The position numbers were made by a program, and so were the translations under genes. DNA of 58,413 bases from Clostridia bacterium (GTDB taxonomy: Bacteria; Bacillota; Clostridia; Oscillospirales; Acutalibacteraceae). Under the pieces are notes generated by a model. It searched no databases and had not been told where the DNA came from. It saw nothing but the letters and a program-made list of their open reading frames with translations. Position 1 is the first letter of the stretch. Each line of letters begins with the position of its first letter. Positions 42,474-50,893 of the stretch are shown here, one piece after another. The stretch is taken from contig JAGAJB010000001.1 of NCBI GenBank assembly GCA_017626295.1, forward strand, positions 1-58,413, read 5' to 3'.

Positions 42474-42815
42474 ATGAAACTTGTAACAATAATTCTCAAC
42501 AAAACCGAATGTCTTGATGAAATACTTGAAGAATTCGGAAACAACAACATTCCCGGTGCTACAATTATAGACAGCCGCGGAATGGTACAGGAACTTTCAG
42601 ACCACGACCATGAAGATATGTATTTCCTCGTGTCTTTAAGAAGTTTGCTTTCACCTTCACACAAAGAAAACAAAACAATCATCATGGTAGCAAAGGATGA
42701 AGATGTCAAAGTAATCTCCGCCATAGTAAACAAAGCAACGGGCGGACTCGATAAACCCGATACAGGTATACTTTTCACCATACCCGTTGATTATGTGGAG
42801 GGAATTAAACACTGA
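42474..42815 (+). CDS. PII-like signalling protein
   Basis: 113 residues from the ATG at 42474 after AGGGGG; the earlier TTG at 42459 overlaps that site. The fold looks like GlnB/PII: a first strand MKLVTIILNK, a helix LDEILEEFG, then IPGATIIDSRG, a mid-part strand KTIIMVAKDEDVKVISAI and the C-terminal TGGLDKPDTGILFTIPVDYV, which parallels the PII GKIGDGKIFVxPV stretch. The T-loop region is replaced by DHDHEDMYFLVSLRSLLSPS, with no uridylylation Tyr. The stop overlaps the next start (TGATG), so it probably regulates the antiporter by binding a nucleotide or related ligand. Confidence 0.65.
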   Translation: MKLVTIILNKTECLDEILEEFGNNNIPGATIIDSRGMVQELSDHDHEDMYFLVSLRSLLSPSHKENKTIIMVAKDEDVKVISAIVNKATGGLDKPDTGILFTIPVDYVEGIKH

Positions 42816-43996
42816 TGTTTGAAAATATTTCCCTTAATACATTTATAAACCTTGCGCTGATGATATTTATCGGTATGGCGCTTGGCAGACTTGTAAAAAA
42901 AATAAAACTCCCCAATGTTACGGGGTACTTACTTGCAGGACTTTTGTTAGGACCCAGCGTTTTAGGAATACTTAATGATGACTTTTTGAATTCCGTTTCG
43001 ATTATTTCCGATGCGGCATTGGGTTTCATTGCTTTTTCAATAGGTAACGAATTTAAAATCTCGTACTTCAAGCGCGTAGGTGCAACACCGATTATTATTG
43101 CTACCCTTGAATCATTATTTGCCGTAGTATTCGTTGTTCTGGGTTTGAAACTAATAGGTTGCAGTACAACATTCTCATTGGTTCTCGGCTCAATTGCGGC
43201 GGCAACCGCACCTGCGGCAACAATTATGGTTATTAAACAGTACAAGGCTCGCGGTCCTGTTACGGAAACACTCCTTTCCGTTGTTGCCATAGACGACGCC
43301 ACTGCCCTTATTATGTATTCAATTTCTATAGCAATTGCAACCGCACTTTCCGGCGGTAGTGCAAGCACTGCTGACCTTATCTTAAAACCTGTTATTGAAA
43401 TCGGCGGCGCGCTTGTAGTTGGCGCAATTCTGGGTTTCCTTTTCCTTGTGCCGTTAAAACACTTCAAAAAGGACGGAAACAGACTTTCCATAGTAATCGC
43501 ATTTATTTTTATGGGTCTGGGTCTTTCGGAACTTTGCGGTTTTTCATCGCTTCTTTTCTGTATGTCAATGGGTGCAATCGTGGCAAACTTCTCCCCCGAC
43601 GTTAACCATATTATGAAACTTTCCGACAGAATAACACCGCCTATATTTATGTTATTCTTCGTGGCATCAGGTGCAGGGTTTAAACTTTCCGTTCTTCCTG
43701 CTGTTGGTTTAGTTGGCGTTATATACATTGTATTCCGTGTTATCGGTAAAATGTTCGGTGCATCTTTAGGTGCCATAGTTTGTAAATCTGATAAGAATAT
43801 CCGCAAATATTTAGGACCCGCACTTATCCCCCAGGCAGGTGTTGCTATCGGTCTTTCATTGGCGGCTTCAAGCGTTGTTCCCGAACACGCAACGGAAATC
43901 CGCACGGTTATTCTTTGCGGAACGCTTATTTATGAACTTGTAGGCCCCGTTATTTCAAAAACTTGCCTAAAAAAAGCAGGAGAGATAAAGGAGTAA
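42815..43996 (+). CDS. Cation/proton antiporter (CPA2, KefB/NhaS-like)
   Basis: 393 residues with about 12-13 membrane segments: LPNVTGYLLAGLLLGPSVLG near the start, ALGFIAFSIGNEF (about 70), the core VAIDDATALIMYS with the Asp-Asp of Na+/H+ or K+/H+ exchangers (about 155-167), and IPQAGVAIGLSLAAS (about 340). No C-terminal RCK/TrkA domain, which is present in full KefB; the PII-like partner may replace it. Translation is coupled to the PII-like gene. Confidence 0.9.
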   Translation: MFENISLNTFINLALMIFIGMALGRLVKKIKLPNVTGYLLAGLLLGPSVLGILNDDFLNSVSIISDAALGFIAFSIGNEFKISYFKRVGATPIIIATLESLFAVVFVVLGLKLIGCSTTFSLVLGSIAAATAPAATIMVIKQYKARGPVTETLLSVVAIDDATALIMYSISIAIATALSGGSASTADLILKPVIEIGGALVVGAILGFLFLVPLKHFKKDGNRLSIVIAFIFMGLGLSELCGFSSLLFCMSMGAIVANFSPDVNHIMKLSDRITPPIFMLFFVASGAGFKLSVLPAVGLVGVIYIVFRVIGKMFGASLGAIVCKSDKNIRKYLGPALIPQAGVAIGLSLAASSVVPEHATEIRTVILCGTLIYELVGPVISKTCLKKAGEIKE

Positions 43997-44000
43997 AATC

Positions 44001-44040
44001 AAATCACCCATCGAAAAATCTTTCGATGGGTGATTTATTA
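44001..44040. terminator. Bidirectional terminator after the antiporter
   Basis: Perfect 16-bp stem AAATCACCCATCGAAA (44001-44016) and TTTCGATGGGTGATTT (44021-44036), loop AATC, T-rich on both strands. Confidence 0.9.
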
Positions 44041-44847
44041 TTCAGCCTTTTTTATCCCATAAAAATGGATAACATTCATATCTTCTTCCATATCAAGTCC
44101 GTGGGAGCCGCAGCCGCCGTCTATCTCGTGGCATCCGTGGTCGGGCATAAAGCCGTAAAAAACATTATGTTTTTTCCACTTTTCTTTTACCCTCTCAACC
44201 ATGCTGCAGTAAAAATTAAGGTTTTTATGCAGTGCATCAAAAGCCTCTTCTGATTCGGGACCGAACTTATGCATACGGCCGTCGTAATTACCGTTATAGA
44301 TAACAATGAGGTCATAGTTATCTTCATCAATAAGACTCAGTGCTTTTTCATTCACTTCTTCGGGGGTATCATAAATAAAATAATCCATTTCTCTTTCAAG
44401 GAATATAAGAGAAATACTGTCGCGCTCCGTTGAAACAATAGCGCATTTTTTACCTGCTTTAATAAAGCAGTCGAAAATTGTTTCCGTAGCAAGAACTGGT
44501 TTTTCGTAACGCTGAATACCGTGAACAGAGGGCATAACGCCTGTGTACATTGAAGCAAAGCACACGGGAGTAACACTTGGCATAACGGAAAGCATAGGAA
44601 CACAAACATCTGAACAAAGCGCCGCACCGATAAATTTTTCGGTATACTTCTGATAAATCCACAAAGCAACTGCATCGGGGTTATAAAAAATTGCTCTGTC
44701 GCATTTTTCACCTTTCAACTTTTTTTCTGCCAACGCAGTAAGGAAGGGATTAGGCTTTTCTAAAAAATCCGATTTTTCCAGATTCATAAGTTCCAAAGTT
44801 GTGTTTTTTACGGACGATATACATATTGAGTTGTATAATTCGGACAT
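44038..44847 (-). CDS. Alkaline-phosphatase-superfamily phosphodiesterase-like protein
   Basis: 269 residues from the ATG at 44847, 8 bp after AAGGG; an upstream GTG at 44856 overlaps that site. Features of the superfamily: the PSVTPVCFASMYTGVMPSVH segment (about 88-107), with Thr in the nucleophile region and the GvxPsvHGI loop, and C-terminal MPDHGCHEIDGGCGSHG (metal ligands, about 238-254). It is shorter than most nucleotide pyrophosphatases and lacks the N-terminal DGx metal aspartate in its usual form. Probably hydrolyses a phosphate ester; substrate unknown. Lies 11 bp after ddh. Confidence 0.7.
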   Translation of the reverse strand: MSELYNSICISSVKNTTLELMNLEKSDFLEKPNPFLTALAEKKLKGEKCDRAIFYNPDAVALWIYQKYTEKFIGAALCSDVCVPMLSVMPSVTPVCFASMYTGVMPSVHGIQRYEKPVLATETIFDCFIKAGKKCAIVSTERDSISLIFLEREMDYFIYDTPEEVNEKALSLIDEDNYDLIVIYNGNYDGRMHKFGPESEEAFDALHKNLNFYCSMVERVKEKWKKHNVFYGFMPDHGCHEIDGGCGSHGLDMEEDMNVIHFYGIKKAE

Positions 44848-44858
44848 ATTAAGCACCC

Positions 44859-45839
44859 TTATAACATCATTTTACGCAATTCTTCACCGCTTTTATCTGA
44901 AAGATATGCCGGAGGAATATCAAAAACAGTTTTGCAACCGCTGAAGCCTTCTTTGTTAAGTCTGTATGCTGCTCTGGCATAAGCAACGATTACGCAGGAG
45001 GTAAACTCGGGGTTAGAATCAAGTTTAAGGCTGTATTCAATAACATTATTGTGTTCAAGATTCTGACCTGTTTTTCCTGTTCTGATAACGAAACCACCAT
45101 GGGGAATACCCTTGTGGTCGCGGTCGAGTTCTTCCTGTGAAATAAAGTGAACAGTTGTATCGTATTCATCGAAATAGTTTTTCATTGTAACTATATCGTT
45201 TTCAATTCTTTTAAGGTCTGCGCCTTCTTCGGCAACAACGAAACATTCTCTTGTGTGTTTCTGTCTTGTGGTGAGTTCGGGCTGAGAACCGCTGCGAACA
45301 GCCTCAAGGGCCTCTTCAACAGGAATAGTGTACTGCCTTGCATCTATTACGCCTTCAACTCGTCTTATAGCATCGGAATGACCCTGGCTGACACCCTTGC
45401 CCCAGAAAGTGTAATCCGCACCGTCTTTAAGAATGCAACTGCCGTAAAGTCTGTTAAGTGAGAACATACCGGGGTCCCAACCCACAGAAATAATACCGAT
45501 TTTTCCGCTTTCTTTTGACGCTGCATCAACATTAGCAAAATGCACAGGGATATTTTTATGTGTATCAAAACTGTCAACGACATTAAAATACTTAGCCATT
45601 GCAGGTGTTTGCTCAGGTAAATCAGTAGCACTGCCACCGCACATTACAAGAACGTCAACATCATCTTTATGATTTAAAACGTCATCTGTTTTATAAACAG
45701 GAGCACCCGAAATAGTTTTAACTGTTGACGGGTCGCGCCTTGTAAAAACGCAGGAAACCTCCATATCGTCATTTTGTTTTACTGCACACTCAACACCTTT
45801 TGCAATGTTGCCGTAGCCGTAAAGTCCGATTTTTATCAT
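44859..45839 (-). CDS. ddh: meso-Diaminopimelate dehydrogenase
   Basis: 326 residues from the ATG at 45839, 8 bp after GGAG; a GTG three codons earlier lies in the ribosome-binding region. NADP-binding GLYGYGNIAKG at the N-terminus, then CVFTRRDP, MCGGSATDLPEQ, VDSFDTH, SVGWDPGMFSLNRLYG and GKGVSQGHSDAIRRVEGV, all diagnostic. It converts tetrahydrodipicolinate directly to meso-DAP with NADPH and ammonia, supplying cell-wall precursor and lysine. dapL and dapF are also present in the window. Confidence 0.95.
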   Translation of the reverse strand: MIKIGLYGYGNIAKGVECAVKQNDDMEVSCVFTRRDPSTVKTISGAPVYKTDDVLNHKDDVDVLVMCGGSATDLPEQTPAMAKYFNVVDSFDTHKNIPVHFANVDAASKESGKIGIISVGWDPGMFSLNRLYGSCILKDGADYTFWGKGVSQGHSDAIRRVEGVIDARQYTIPVEEALEAVRSGSQPELTTRQKHTRECFVVAEEGADLKRIENDIVTMKNYFDEYDTTVHFISQEELDRDHKGIPHGGFVIRTGKTGQNLEHNNVIEYSLKLDSNPEFTSCVIVAYARAAYRLNKEGFSGCKTVFDIPPAYLSDKSGEELRKMML

Positions 45840-45891
45840 ATATACCACTCCATTCGCAGATATTCTGCGGTAAAATAAAAAATAATGTTAT

Positions 45892-45920
45892 ATTTTATTC
45901 CTATATCATTTTGTAGTCAA
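45892..45920 (-). promoter_or_regulatory. Promoter of ddh
   Basis: On the minus strand: TTGACT (45915-45920), a 17-bp spacer and TAAAAT (45892-45897). A small CGCAGA/TCTGCG hairpin lies in the leader near 45855-45870. Confidence 0.75.
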
Positions 45921-45967
45921 GGGGGTTGTGTAAATTAAAAACTTTTATATGATTATGATTGTATCAT

Positions 45968-46076
45968 AGTGATGTTTTTTGCTTCACAAAAAGTGAAGTT
46001 AAGTTTGCCAAAACACTTGCGAAGCAAACATCACTACGTAGTAACTTCACTGCACAGCAACATCACTTGCCCGACA
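45968..46076. repeat. Nested inverted repeats flanking the recombinase remnant
   Basis: AGTGATGTTTTTTGCTTC (45968-45985) faces GAAGCAAACATCACT (46021-46035), matching apart from three extra T. Between them CTTCAC-AAAAA-GTGAAG (45982-45998) forms a hairpin. Further copies of AACTTCACT and ACATCACTT follow up to about 46070, just at the recombinase stop. It reads like the end of a mobile element or a small transposable repeat. Confidence 0.55.
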
Positions 46077-47000
46077 GGGCAAACTTAGTTGTTGAAACTG
46101 TACGCTGCAAAAGCGCTACAGTTTCAACTGTTGTTTCACTGTCCCAACAGATATGTGTCACATTCTCATCCCCGTCATAAAAGACGGGGAATTTGAAATC
46201 GATACACTTTAACAGTCTGCCGTCGGGCTGCTCTTCTTTGAATATCTCAATGCTTTCAATAAAGGTATTAAGAAACCTCTTTTTCTCAGCATCGGTAAAC
46301 TCTTTGTACATTGTACCATAATAATGCAGAAAAAGATAGACATTTTCGCCTGATATTTTTTCTTCTTTGATATTTGCTATGCGGGATTGCAATTCGGCTA
46401 TTTGTTCTTCTACAATCTCTATTTCATCATAGAAATCATAAAGTCTGTTTTGCATATCCTGATACTTTTTATCATAATGCCTGTCTGTAACATCAAGGGT
46501 ATCCATTTGAGATGCAAGTTTTCTTTTTGCCATAACAAGCTGATTGAGTTGCTTTTTAAATACGGCAAACTCTTCTTCAAGACCTTCTGTACTTACTCTT
46601 GTGTTTATCTTTTCACACAAGGCCTTTTCGAACTCAGGATTAGATACAAGCCTTTCAATTACCTCTTCAACAGCACCGTTAATGATTGTCTGATTCCATT
46701 GTCTGTGATAATCGCATTTGTGTCCGTCAACCCTCATACGATGCTTACAGGCATAATAAAAGTGGTCTTTATAGATTGTACCGTCCGGCTTTTTCTTACG
46801 GTTAATATTGCCGTACATTGCCGCACCACAAACAGGACAGCGGAGCAATCCTGATAATAAATGCTCGTGGTCAAGGTTGTAAATCTTCTCTCGTTTAACA
46901 CCTAATTTCTTTCGTCTCTGCTGTGCCAATTCCCAATCCGCAACAGACACAATAGTTTCATGAATACCATCATAGACGGGATATTGGTCTTGCTTAACAA
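46063..47000 (-). pseudogene. Large serine recombinase, C-terminal part only
   Basis: About 310 residues remain in frame, with no reliable start. The section begins with KQDQYPVYDGIHETIVS, the recombinase domain that precedes the zinc ribbon, then LLRCPVCGAAMYGNINRKKK and YYACKHRMRVDGHKC (zinc ribbon), and a long coiled coil (EEEFAVFKKQLNQLVMAKRK; IEIVEEQIAELQSRIANIKE). The catalytic resolvase domain with its Ser is missing: sequence beyond about 47000 belongs to an unrelated rightward frame. It must be a non-functional remnant of an integrative element such as a TnpX-type transposon. Confidence 0.8.
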
Positions 47001-47028
47001 ACTGATACAGTATCAGTATTCGATATAA

Positions 47029-47379
47029 AATAACAGGGCTTCTGCTGATTTTCCTTTGCTTTTTGACACGGCTATTGCAGATGCACTTGTTCTCGGTCCG
47101 CTTCGTACTGAGGCGGTTGTGCTTTCAGATGAAGAGCTTCAAAAAATCAAGGCTTACGGTGCGGATGCCAAAACCGAAAGGCTTATGATAACACTTGCAG
47201 AATACTACATCGCAAACAAAGAGCCTGACTCTGATTGGGTGCTTATACCGAGGACTAACATCTCTGCTTATCTCGGCTCGGCGACTTATATGGAAAGCTA
47301 TGAAGACAAGATGCCCGAAGGTTTTATGGAGAAAAAGTCTGAAATGGGCGGTGTATCTGCGGTGAGGATTACTATATAA
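47029..47379 (+). pseudogene. C-terminal fragment of an unrecognised protein
   Basis: The open frame runs from a stop at 47026 and reads SADFPLLFDTAIADALVLG, LRTEAVVLSDEELQKIK and WVLIPRTNISAYLGSATYM to the stop at 47379. No good start or ribosome binding site is present; it probably lost its N-terminus when it joined the recombinase remnant. It may be cargo from a conjugative element, but I do not recognise the family. Confidence 0.45.
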
Positions 47380-47380
47380 C

Positions 47381-47427
47381 GAAAAAAGCTCCCTGAATCG
47401 GTTTAGTGCCGAAACAGGGAGCTTTGA
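47381..47427 (-). terminator. Terminator after nadE
   Basis: Stem AAAGCTCCCTG (47385-47395) and CAGGGAGCTTT (47415-47425), with inner CGG/CCG pairs. On the minus strand it is followed by TTTTTTCG. It ends the pyrG-nadE operon. Confidence 0.85.
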
Positions 47428-47431
47428 TGTT

Positions 47432-48163
47432 TTATTTAAATGTATAAACTGAAATTCCTTTCATTTTATGTTCGCTTGTTTTGTGCATACGCTCAACGAT
47501 TATCTTCTTATCCTCAGGAATATCGCCGCCGGAAAGATAACTGTCAAGCTCGGCATATGTTACGCCCATTTCCGTTTCATCGGTCTGTCCGTCAAAGAGT
47601 GCTGCGGATGGAGCTTTTTCTATAACGCACTTCGGAGCATCGAGATAGCGCAAAAATTCATATATCTCTGTAACGGTGAGATCTGCAATGGGATTAAAAT
47701 CGTGAGCACCGTCGCCCCACTTGGTAAAGTAACCTACATAAGCTTCACTTCTATTGCCCGTACCGGCAACCAGTCGGTTTTCCGCTGCAGCAACCGCATA
47801 CAATGTGAGCATACGAAGTCTCGGTGCTATATTGGAAAGTGCTGCCGCATTTAAGGTAGCAACACCGTCAAGGGCTTTTAGTTCTGCTTCCTTTACAGGT
47901 GTCAGATCAACAGTTCGGGTTTCGATATTATATTTTTCGGCAACCTCTTTGGCATCGGCAGTATCTTCATCGTAGTTTCTTTTAGAAGTACATGGCAAGA
48001 TAATACCCACCGTATTGTCGCAAGCCGCTTTACAGAGAATACCAACCAAAGCAGAATCCTTGCCGCCGCTGTTGCCGTAAACAATGCCTTTTGCTCCGCT
48101 CTCACTGAGAACAGATTGTATAAAAGCAACTCTGTTTTCAAATTCAATCTTATAATTTCTCAT
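47432..48163 (-). CDS. nadE: NAD+ synthetase, ammonia-dependent type
   Basis: 243 residues. ATP-pyrophosphatase motif YGNSGGKDSALVG (about 29-41), GTGNRSEAYVGYFTKWGDGA (about 134-153) with the deamido-NAD site, and KAPSAALFDGQTDETEMG (about 185-202). No nitrilase (glutaminase) domain, so it uses free ammonia, or ammonia from a partner; a separate nitrilase-family gene occurs two genes upstream but is more like an omega-amidase. AAAGGAGG precedes the ATG. Likely last gene of the operon. Confidence 0.93.
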   Translation of the reverse strand: MRNYKIEFENRVAFIQSVLSESGAKGIVYGNSGGKDSALVGILCKAACDNTVGIILPCTSKRNYDEDTADAKEVAEKYNIETRTVDLTPVKEAELKALDGVATLNAAALSNIAPRLRMLTLYAVAAAENRLVAGTGNRSEAYVGYFTKWGDGAHDFNPIADLTVTEIYEFLRYLDAPKCVIEKAPSAALFDGQTDETEMGVTYAELDSYLSGGDIPEDKKIIVERMHKTSEHKMKGISVYTFK

Positions 48164-48202
48164 TAAAAAGCCTCCTTTGTTACGGTACAGTTCACCAATC
48201 GG

Positions 48203-48892
48203 TTAATTGTGCATATTGTTAATGTGTTTGTTTCTTTTATCTGAAGGTGTAACAAACATTAAGAAAAAACATACCAGCATTATAGCGGAACCGAAGCTAA
48301 TGGAAAATGCACCAAAATATCTAATCAAAATACTGCCCATAATCGCACCGAATGCAAATGACAATACAATAGAGAAAGAAATACATGTACTGTGCTTATA
48401 CTCATGATTATTTACGAGACCATACATTATCGCGCTGTGAATTGCCGAACGCATATTTCCTATACACATGGTTGTTGCAACATTTTCATTCTCAACCCTT
48501 CTAAATGTCTCTACTTGAATGCCACAAGCCAAAGAAAGAAGGCAATTTGCGGGTAAGTTCATCTCCTGCGAAAAAACAGCAACTATTAAAAAAATCACAG
48601 CCTCAAATAAAACGCAGATTTGTCGCCAGTGTAACAACTCACGCTGTTTGCAAAAATGACAAATGCATGTTGACAAAGCAACTCCACTTAAAAATGCTAT
48701 TATAGGAAGCGCATAATGTAATGATGACATCCATTCTCCCTTTGACAAATGAATACTGAACATCAGAACATTTCCCGTCTGCGCATTTGCAAAAACATGT
48801 CCCCTATAAAGATATGAATATGCATCCATAAGTCCACCGGATATTGCCAGGAGCACACCTACAGGAAAAGATTCTGACATTTGTTTACTCAT
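48203..48892 (-). CDS. YoaK/DUF1275 family membrane protein
   Basis: 229 residues from the ATG at 48892, with AAAGTGG upstream; the longer open frame before it overlaps the nitrilase gene. About six membrane segments with the DUF1275 pattern GGLMDAYSYLYRGHVFANAQTGN (split as GGLMDAYSYLYRG and VFANAQTGNVL, about 19-43) and TFRRVENENVATTMCIGNMR (about 130-149). Function is unknown. It lies in the operon between the nitrilase and nadE genes. Confidence 0.88.
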   Translation of the reverse strand: MSKQMSESFPVGVLLAISGGLMDAYSYLYRGHVFANAQTGNVLMFSIHLSKGEWMSSLHYALPIIAFLSGVALSTCICHFCKQRELLHWRQICVLFEAVIFLIVAVFSQEMNLPANCLLSLACGIQVETFRRVENENVATTMCIGNMRSAIHSAIMYGLVNNHEYKHSTCISFSIVLSFAFGAIMGSILIRYFGAFSISFGSAIMLVCFFLMFVTPSDKRNKHINNMHN

Positions 48893-48905
48893 ATTCAAAC
48901 CACTT

Positions 48906-49697
48906 TCATTCTTTAATTTTATAAAGCTCTGAACGTCTGTCACGGAACACAGGAATGCTGTTGCGAATTTCGTTAAGTATCTGCAGATCGCATTCAGCAG
49001 TTAATATTTCTTCATCCTCTCCGGCAAGTACAAGAGTTTTTCCAAATGGTTCTATGATGGCTGAATGACCGCCATATACGGTTTTGTCGGCTGTACCACA
49101 GGAGTTACAGCATACAACAAACATTTGATTTTCTATTGCTCTGGCAACAGTGAGTGTTTGCAAATGGAAGATGCGTTCCTTCGGCCACTGTGATACAACG
49201 AAGATCATATCTAATCCCTGCAAAGCAAGATTACGTGTCAGTTCGGGAAATCTCACATCGTAACAAATGATAATACCGCACTTTACACCGTCGAGAGTAA
49301 AGCGACATAGGTGGTCGCCACAAGTATAGTAATCATCTTCTCCCATGGGCGTAAACAGATGCGTCTTATCATATTCGGCAATACATATACCATCTCGGTC
49401 AAAAACAAAAGCGGTATTATATACTTTCCTTCCTCGCACATTGGAAACCGATCCGGCAACAATATTTACTTTATACTTTTTTGCCAGTTCTCCAATACGG
49501 GTTTTTACTTCATAGCCGTTCCTACAGGATAACTTGACAAGGTTTTCTTTCGGGAAAAATCCGGTATTCCAAGTTTCAGGCAATACCAATACGTCGGGGT
49601 TATCCTTCATCGCATTGCAAATTAACTGTTCTGCGTGTGCAAAATTATCCTCCGGACAACCGATCTTCATATTCATTTGCAAACACGAAACCTTCAT
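48906..49697 (-). CDS. Carbon-nitrogen hydrolase (omega-amidase/Nit2-like)
   Basis: 263 residues from the ATG at 49697; the longer open frame upstream overlaps dapL. The nitrilase triad is present: Glu in VLPETWNTGFF (about 42), Lys in EYDKTHLF (about 109) and Cys in IICYDVRFPE (about 146). The sequence resembles omega-amidases that hydrolyse alpha-ketoglutaramate. In an operon of glutamine-using enzymes and an aminotransferase, salvage of the deaminated glutamine product is plausible. Lies 5 bp after dapL. Confidence 0.85.
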   Translation of the reverse strand: MKVSCLQMNMKIGCPEDNFAHAEQLICNAMKDNPDVLVLPETWNTGFFPKENLVKLSCRNGYEVKTRIGELAKKYKVNIVAGSVSNVRGRKVYNTAFVFDRDGICIAEYDKTHLFTPMGEDDYYTCGDHLCRFTLDGVKCGIIICYDVRFPELTRNLALQGLDMIFVVSQWPKERIFHLQTLTVARAIENQMFVVCCNSCGTADKTVYGGHSAIIEPFGKTLVLAGEDEEILTAECDLQILNEIRNSIPVFRDRRSELYKIKE

Positions 49698-49702
49698 ACC
49701 AT

Positions 49703-50893
49703 TTACTCCTTTGTAAGCAGCTTGCAGAGCCTGTTTGCCGCTTCCTTGGTTTCTTCGGGTTTTCCGAACGTGGAGAAACGGAAATAGCCTTTTCCACACT
49801 CCCCAAAGCCATCACCGGGAATACCTACAACTTGAATTTCTCTGAGTAGATAATCAAAGAACTCCCAACCGCTCATACCGCCGGGGCATTTCATCCAGAT
49901 ATAGGGTGAGTTCTTGCCACCTGTGTACCAAATGCCTGCAGCATCCAGCGCCTCTATAAAGCAGGAGGCGTTTTCTTTATATACACGAAGATTATCCTGG
50001 ATCTGCTGCTGTCCCTCCGGCGTAAATACCGCCAAGGCACCTTTTTGAAGGATATAGGAAACACCGTTTGTTCTGGTCTCACGGTTGCGGGACCACATCT
50101 CATTCAGATTCATTCCCCCGTAAACAAGATTGCGAGGGACAACGGTATAACCGAGGCGCGTTCCTGTAAAACCTGCTGTTTTTGAGAGTGAGCAAATTTC
50201 AATGGCGCATCTGTCCGCGCCGTCAAGTTCATAAATACTGTGGGGAACATTTTCTTCCTCAATAAAGATTTCATACGCCGCATCAAACAGGATAACGGCA
50301 CCGATCTCATTGGCAAAATCCACCCAAGCCTGCAGCTGATTACGGTTAAACACAGCACCGGTAGGATTATTCGGCGAGCAGATATAAAGAATATCCGCTT
50401 TCGCTGCTTCACTCGGTTCGGGCAAAAAACCGTTTTCTTCACCGGAAGCTAAATGAATGATCTTTCTTCCCGCAAGGATATTAGTATCTACGTATTCGGG
50501 ATATGCCGGTTCGATTACCATAACGGAATTATCCCGATCAAACAGTTCCAGAATATCGCCGAGGTCATCACAGGCACCACTGGAAACGAAAATCTCGTTA
50601 GCTGCAATGGTTGTACCCATTTTCTTATAATAGCCCTCAATGGCACGGCGCAGAGAAGCATCACCGATTTCGGGCATATACCCGTGAAATGTGGCGGCCT
50701 TTGCCTGATCGTCAACGGCCTTGTGAAGTGCTTTTATAACCGCATCACAAAGAGGAAGGGATACATCGCCAACGCCCATTCTTAAAACCTGTTTATCAGG
50801 GTTTGCTGCCAGATATTCGTTTGTTTTGCGATAAATTGTGTTGAATAAATAAGAGTCTTTCAGTTCCTTATATCTCGTGTTTGGTTTTAGCAT
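49703..50893 (-). CDS. dapL: LL-diaminopimelate aminotransferase
   Basis: 396 residues, fold-type I PLP enzyme. LRMGVGDVSLPLCDAVIKAL and FHGYMPEIGDASLRRAI are typical of DapL, with CSPNNPTGAVFN (about 171), the Schiff-base lysine in CSLSKTAGFTGTRLGY (about 235) and FRFSTFGKPEE at the end. It makes LL-DAP from tetrahydrodipicolinate in one step with glutamate. It overlaps dapF by 7 bp and so is coupled to the epimerase that follows it in the pathway. Confidence 0.95.
   Translation of the reverse strand: MLKPNTRYKELKDSYLFNTIYRKTNEYLAANPDKQVLRMGVGDVSLPLCDAVIKALHKAVDDQAKAATFHGYMPEIGDASLRRAIEGYYKKMGTTIAANEIFVSSGACDDLGDILELFDRDNSVMVIEPAYPEYVDTNILAGRKIIHLASGEENGFLPEPSEAAKADILYICSPNNPTGAVFNRNQLQAWVDFANEIGAVILFDAAYEIFIEEENVPHSIYELDGADRCAIEICSLSKTAGFTGTRLGYTVVPRNLVYGGMNLNEMWSRNRETRTNGVSYILQKGALAVFTPEGQQQIQDNLRVYKENASCFIEALDAAGIWYTGGKNSPYIWMKCPGGMSGWEFFDYLLREIQVVGIPGDGFGECGKGYFRFSTFGKPEETKEAANRLCKLLTKE

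Noticed and set aside
42805-43905. Long 366-codon frame opposite the antiporter
   Set aside because: It is a mirror of the hydrophobic antiporter gene; no ribosome binding site, low-complexity Ile/Thr/Pro-rich product.
48893-48943. Longer start for the DUF1275 protein
   Set aside because: The extension overlaps the nitrilase stop and lacks a ribosome binding site; the ATG at 48892 has one.
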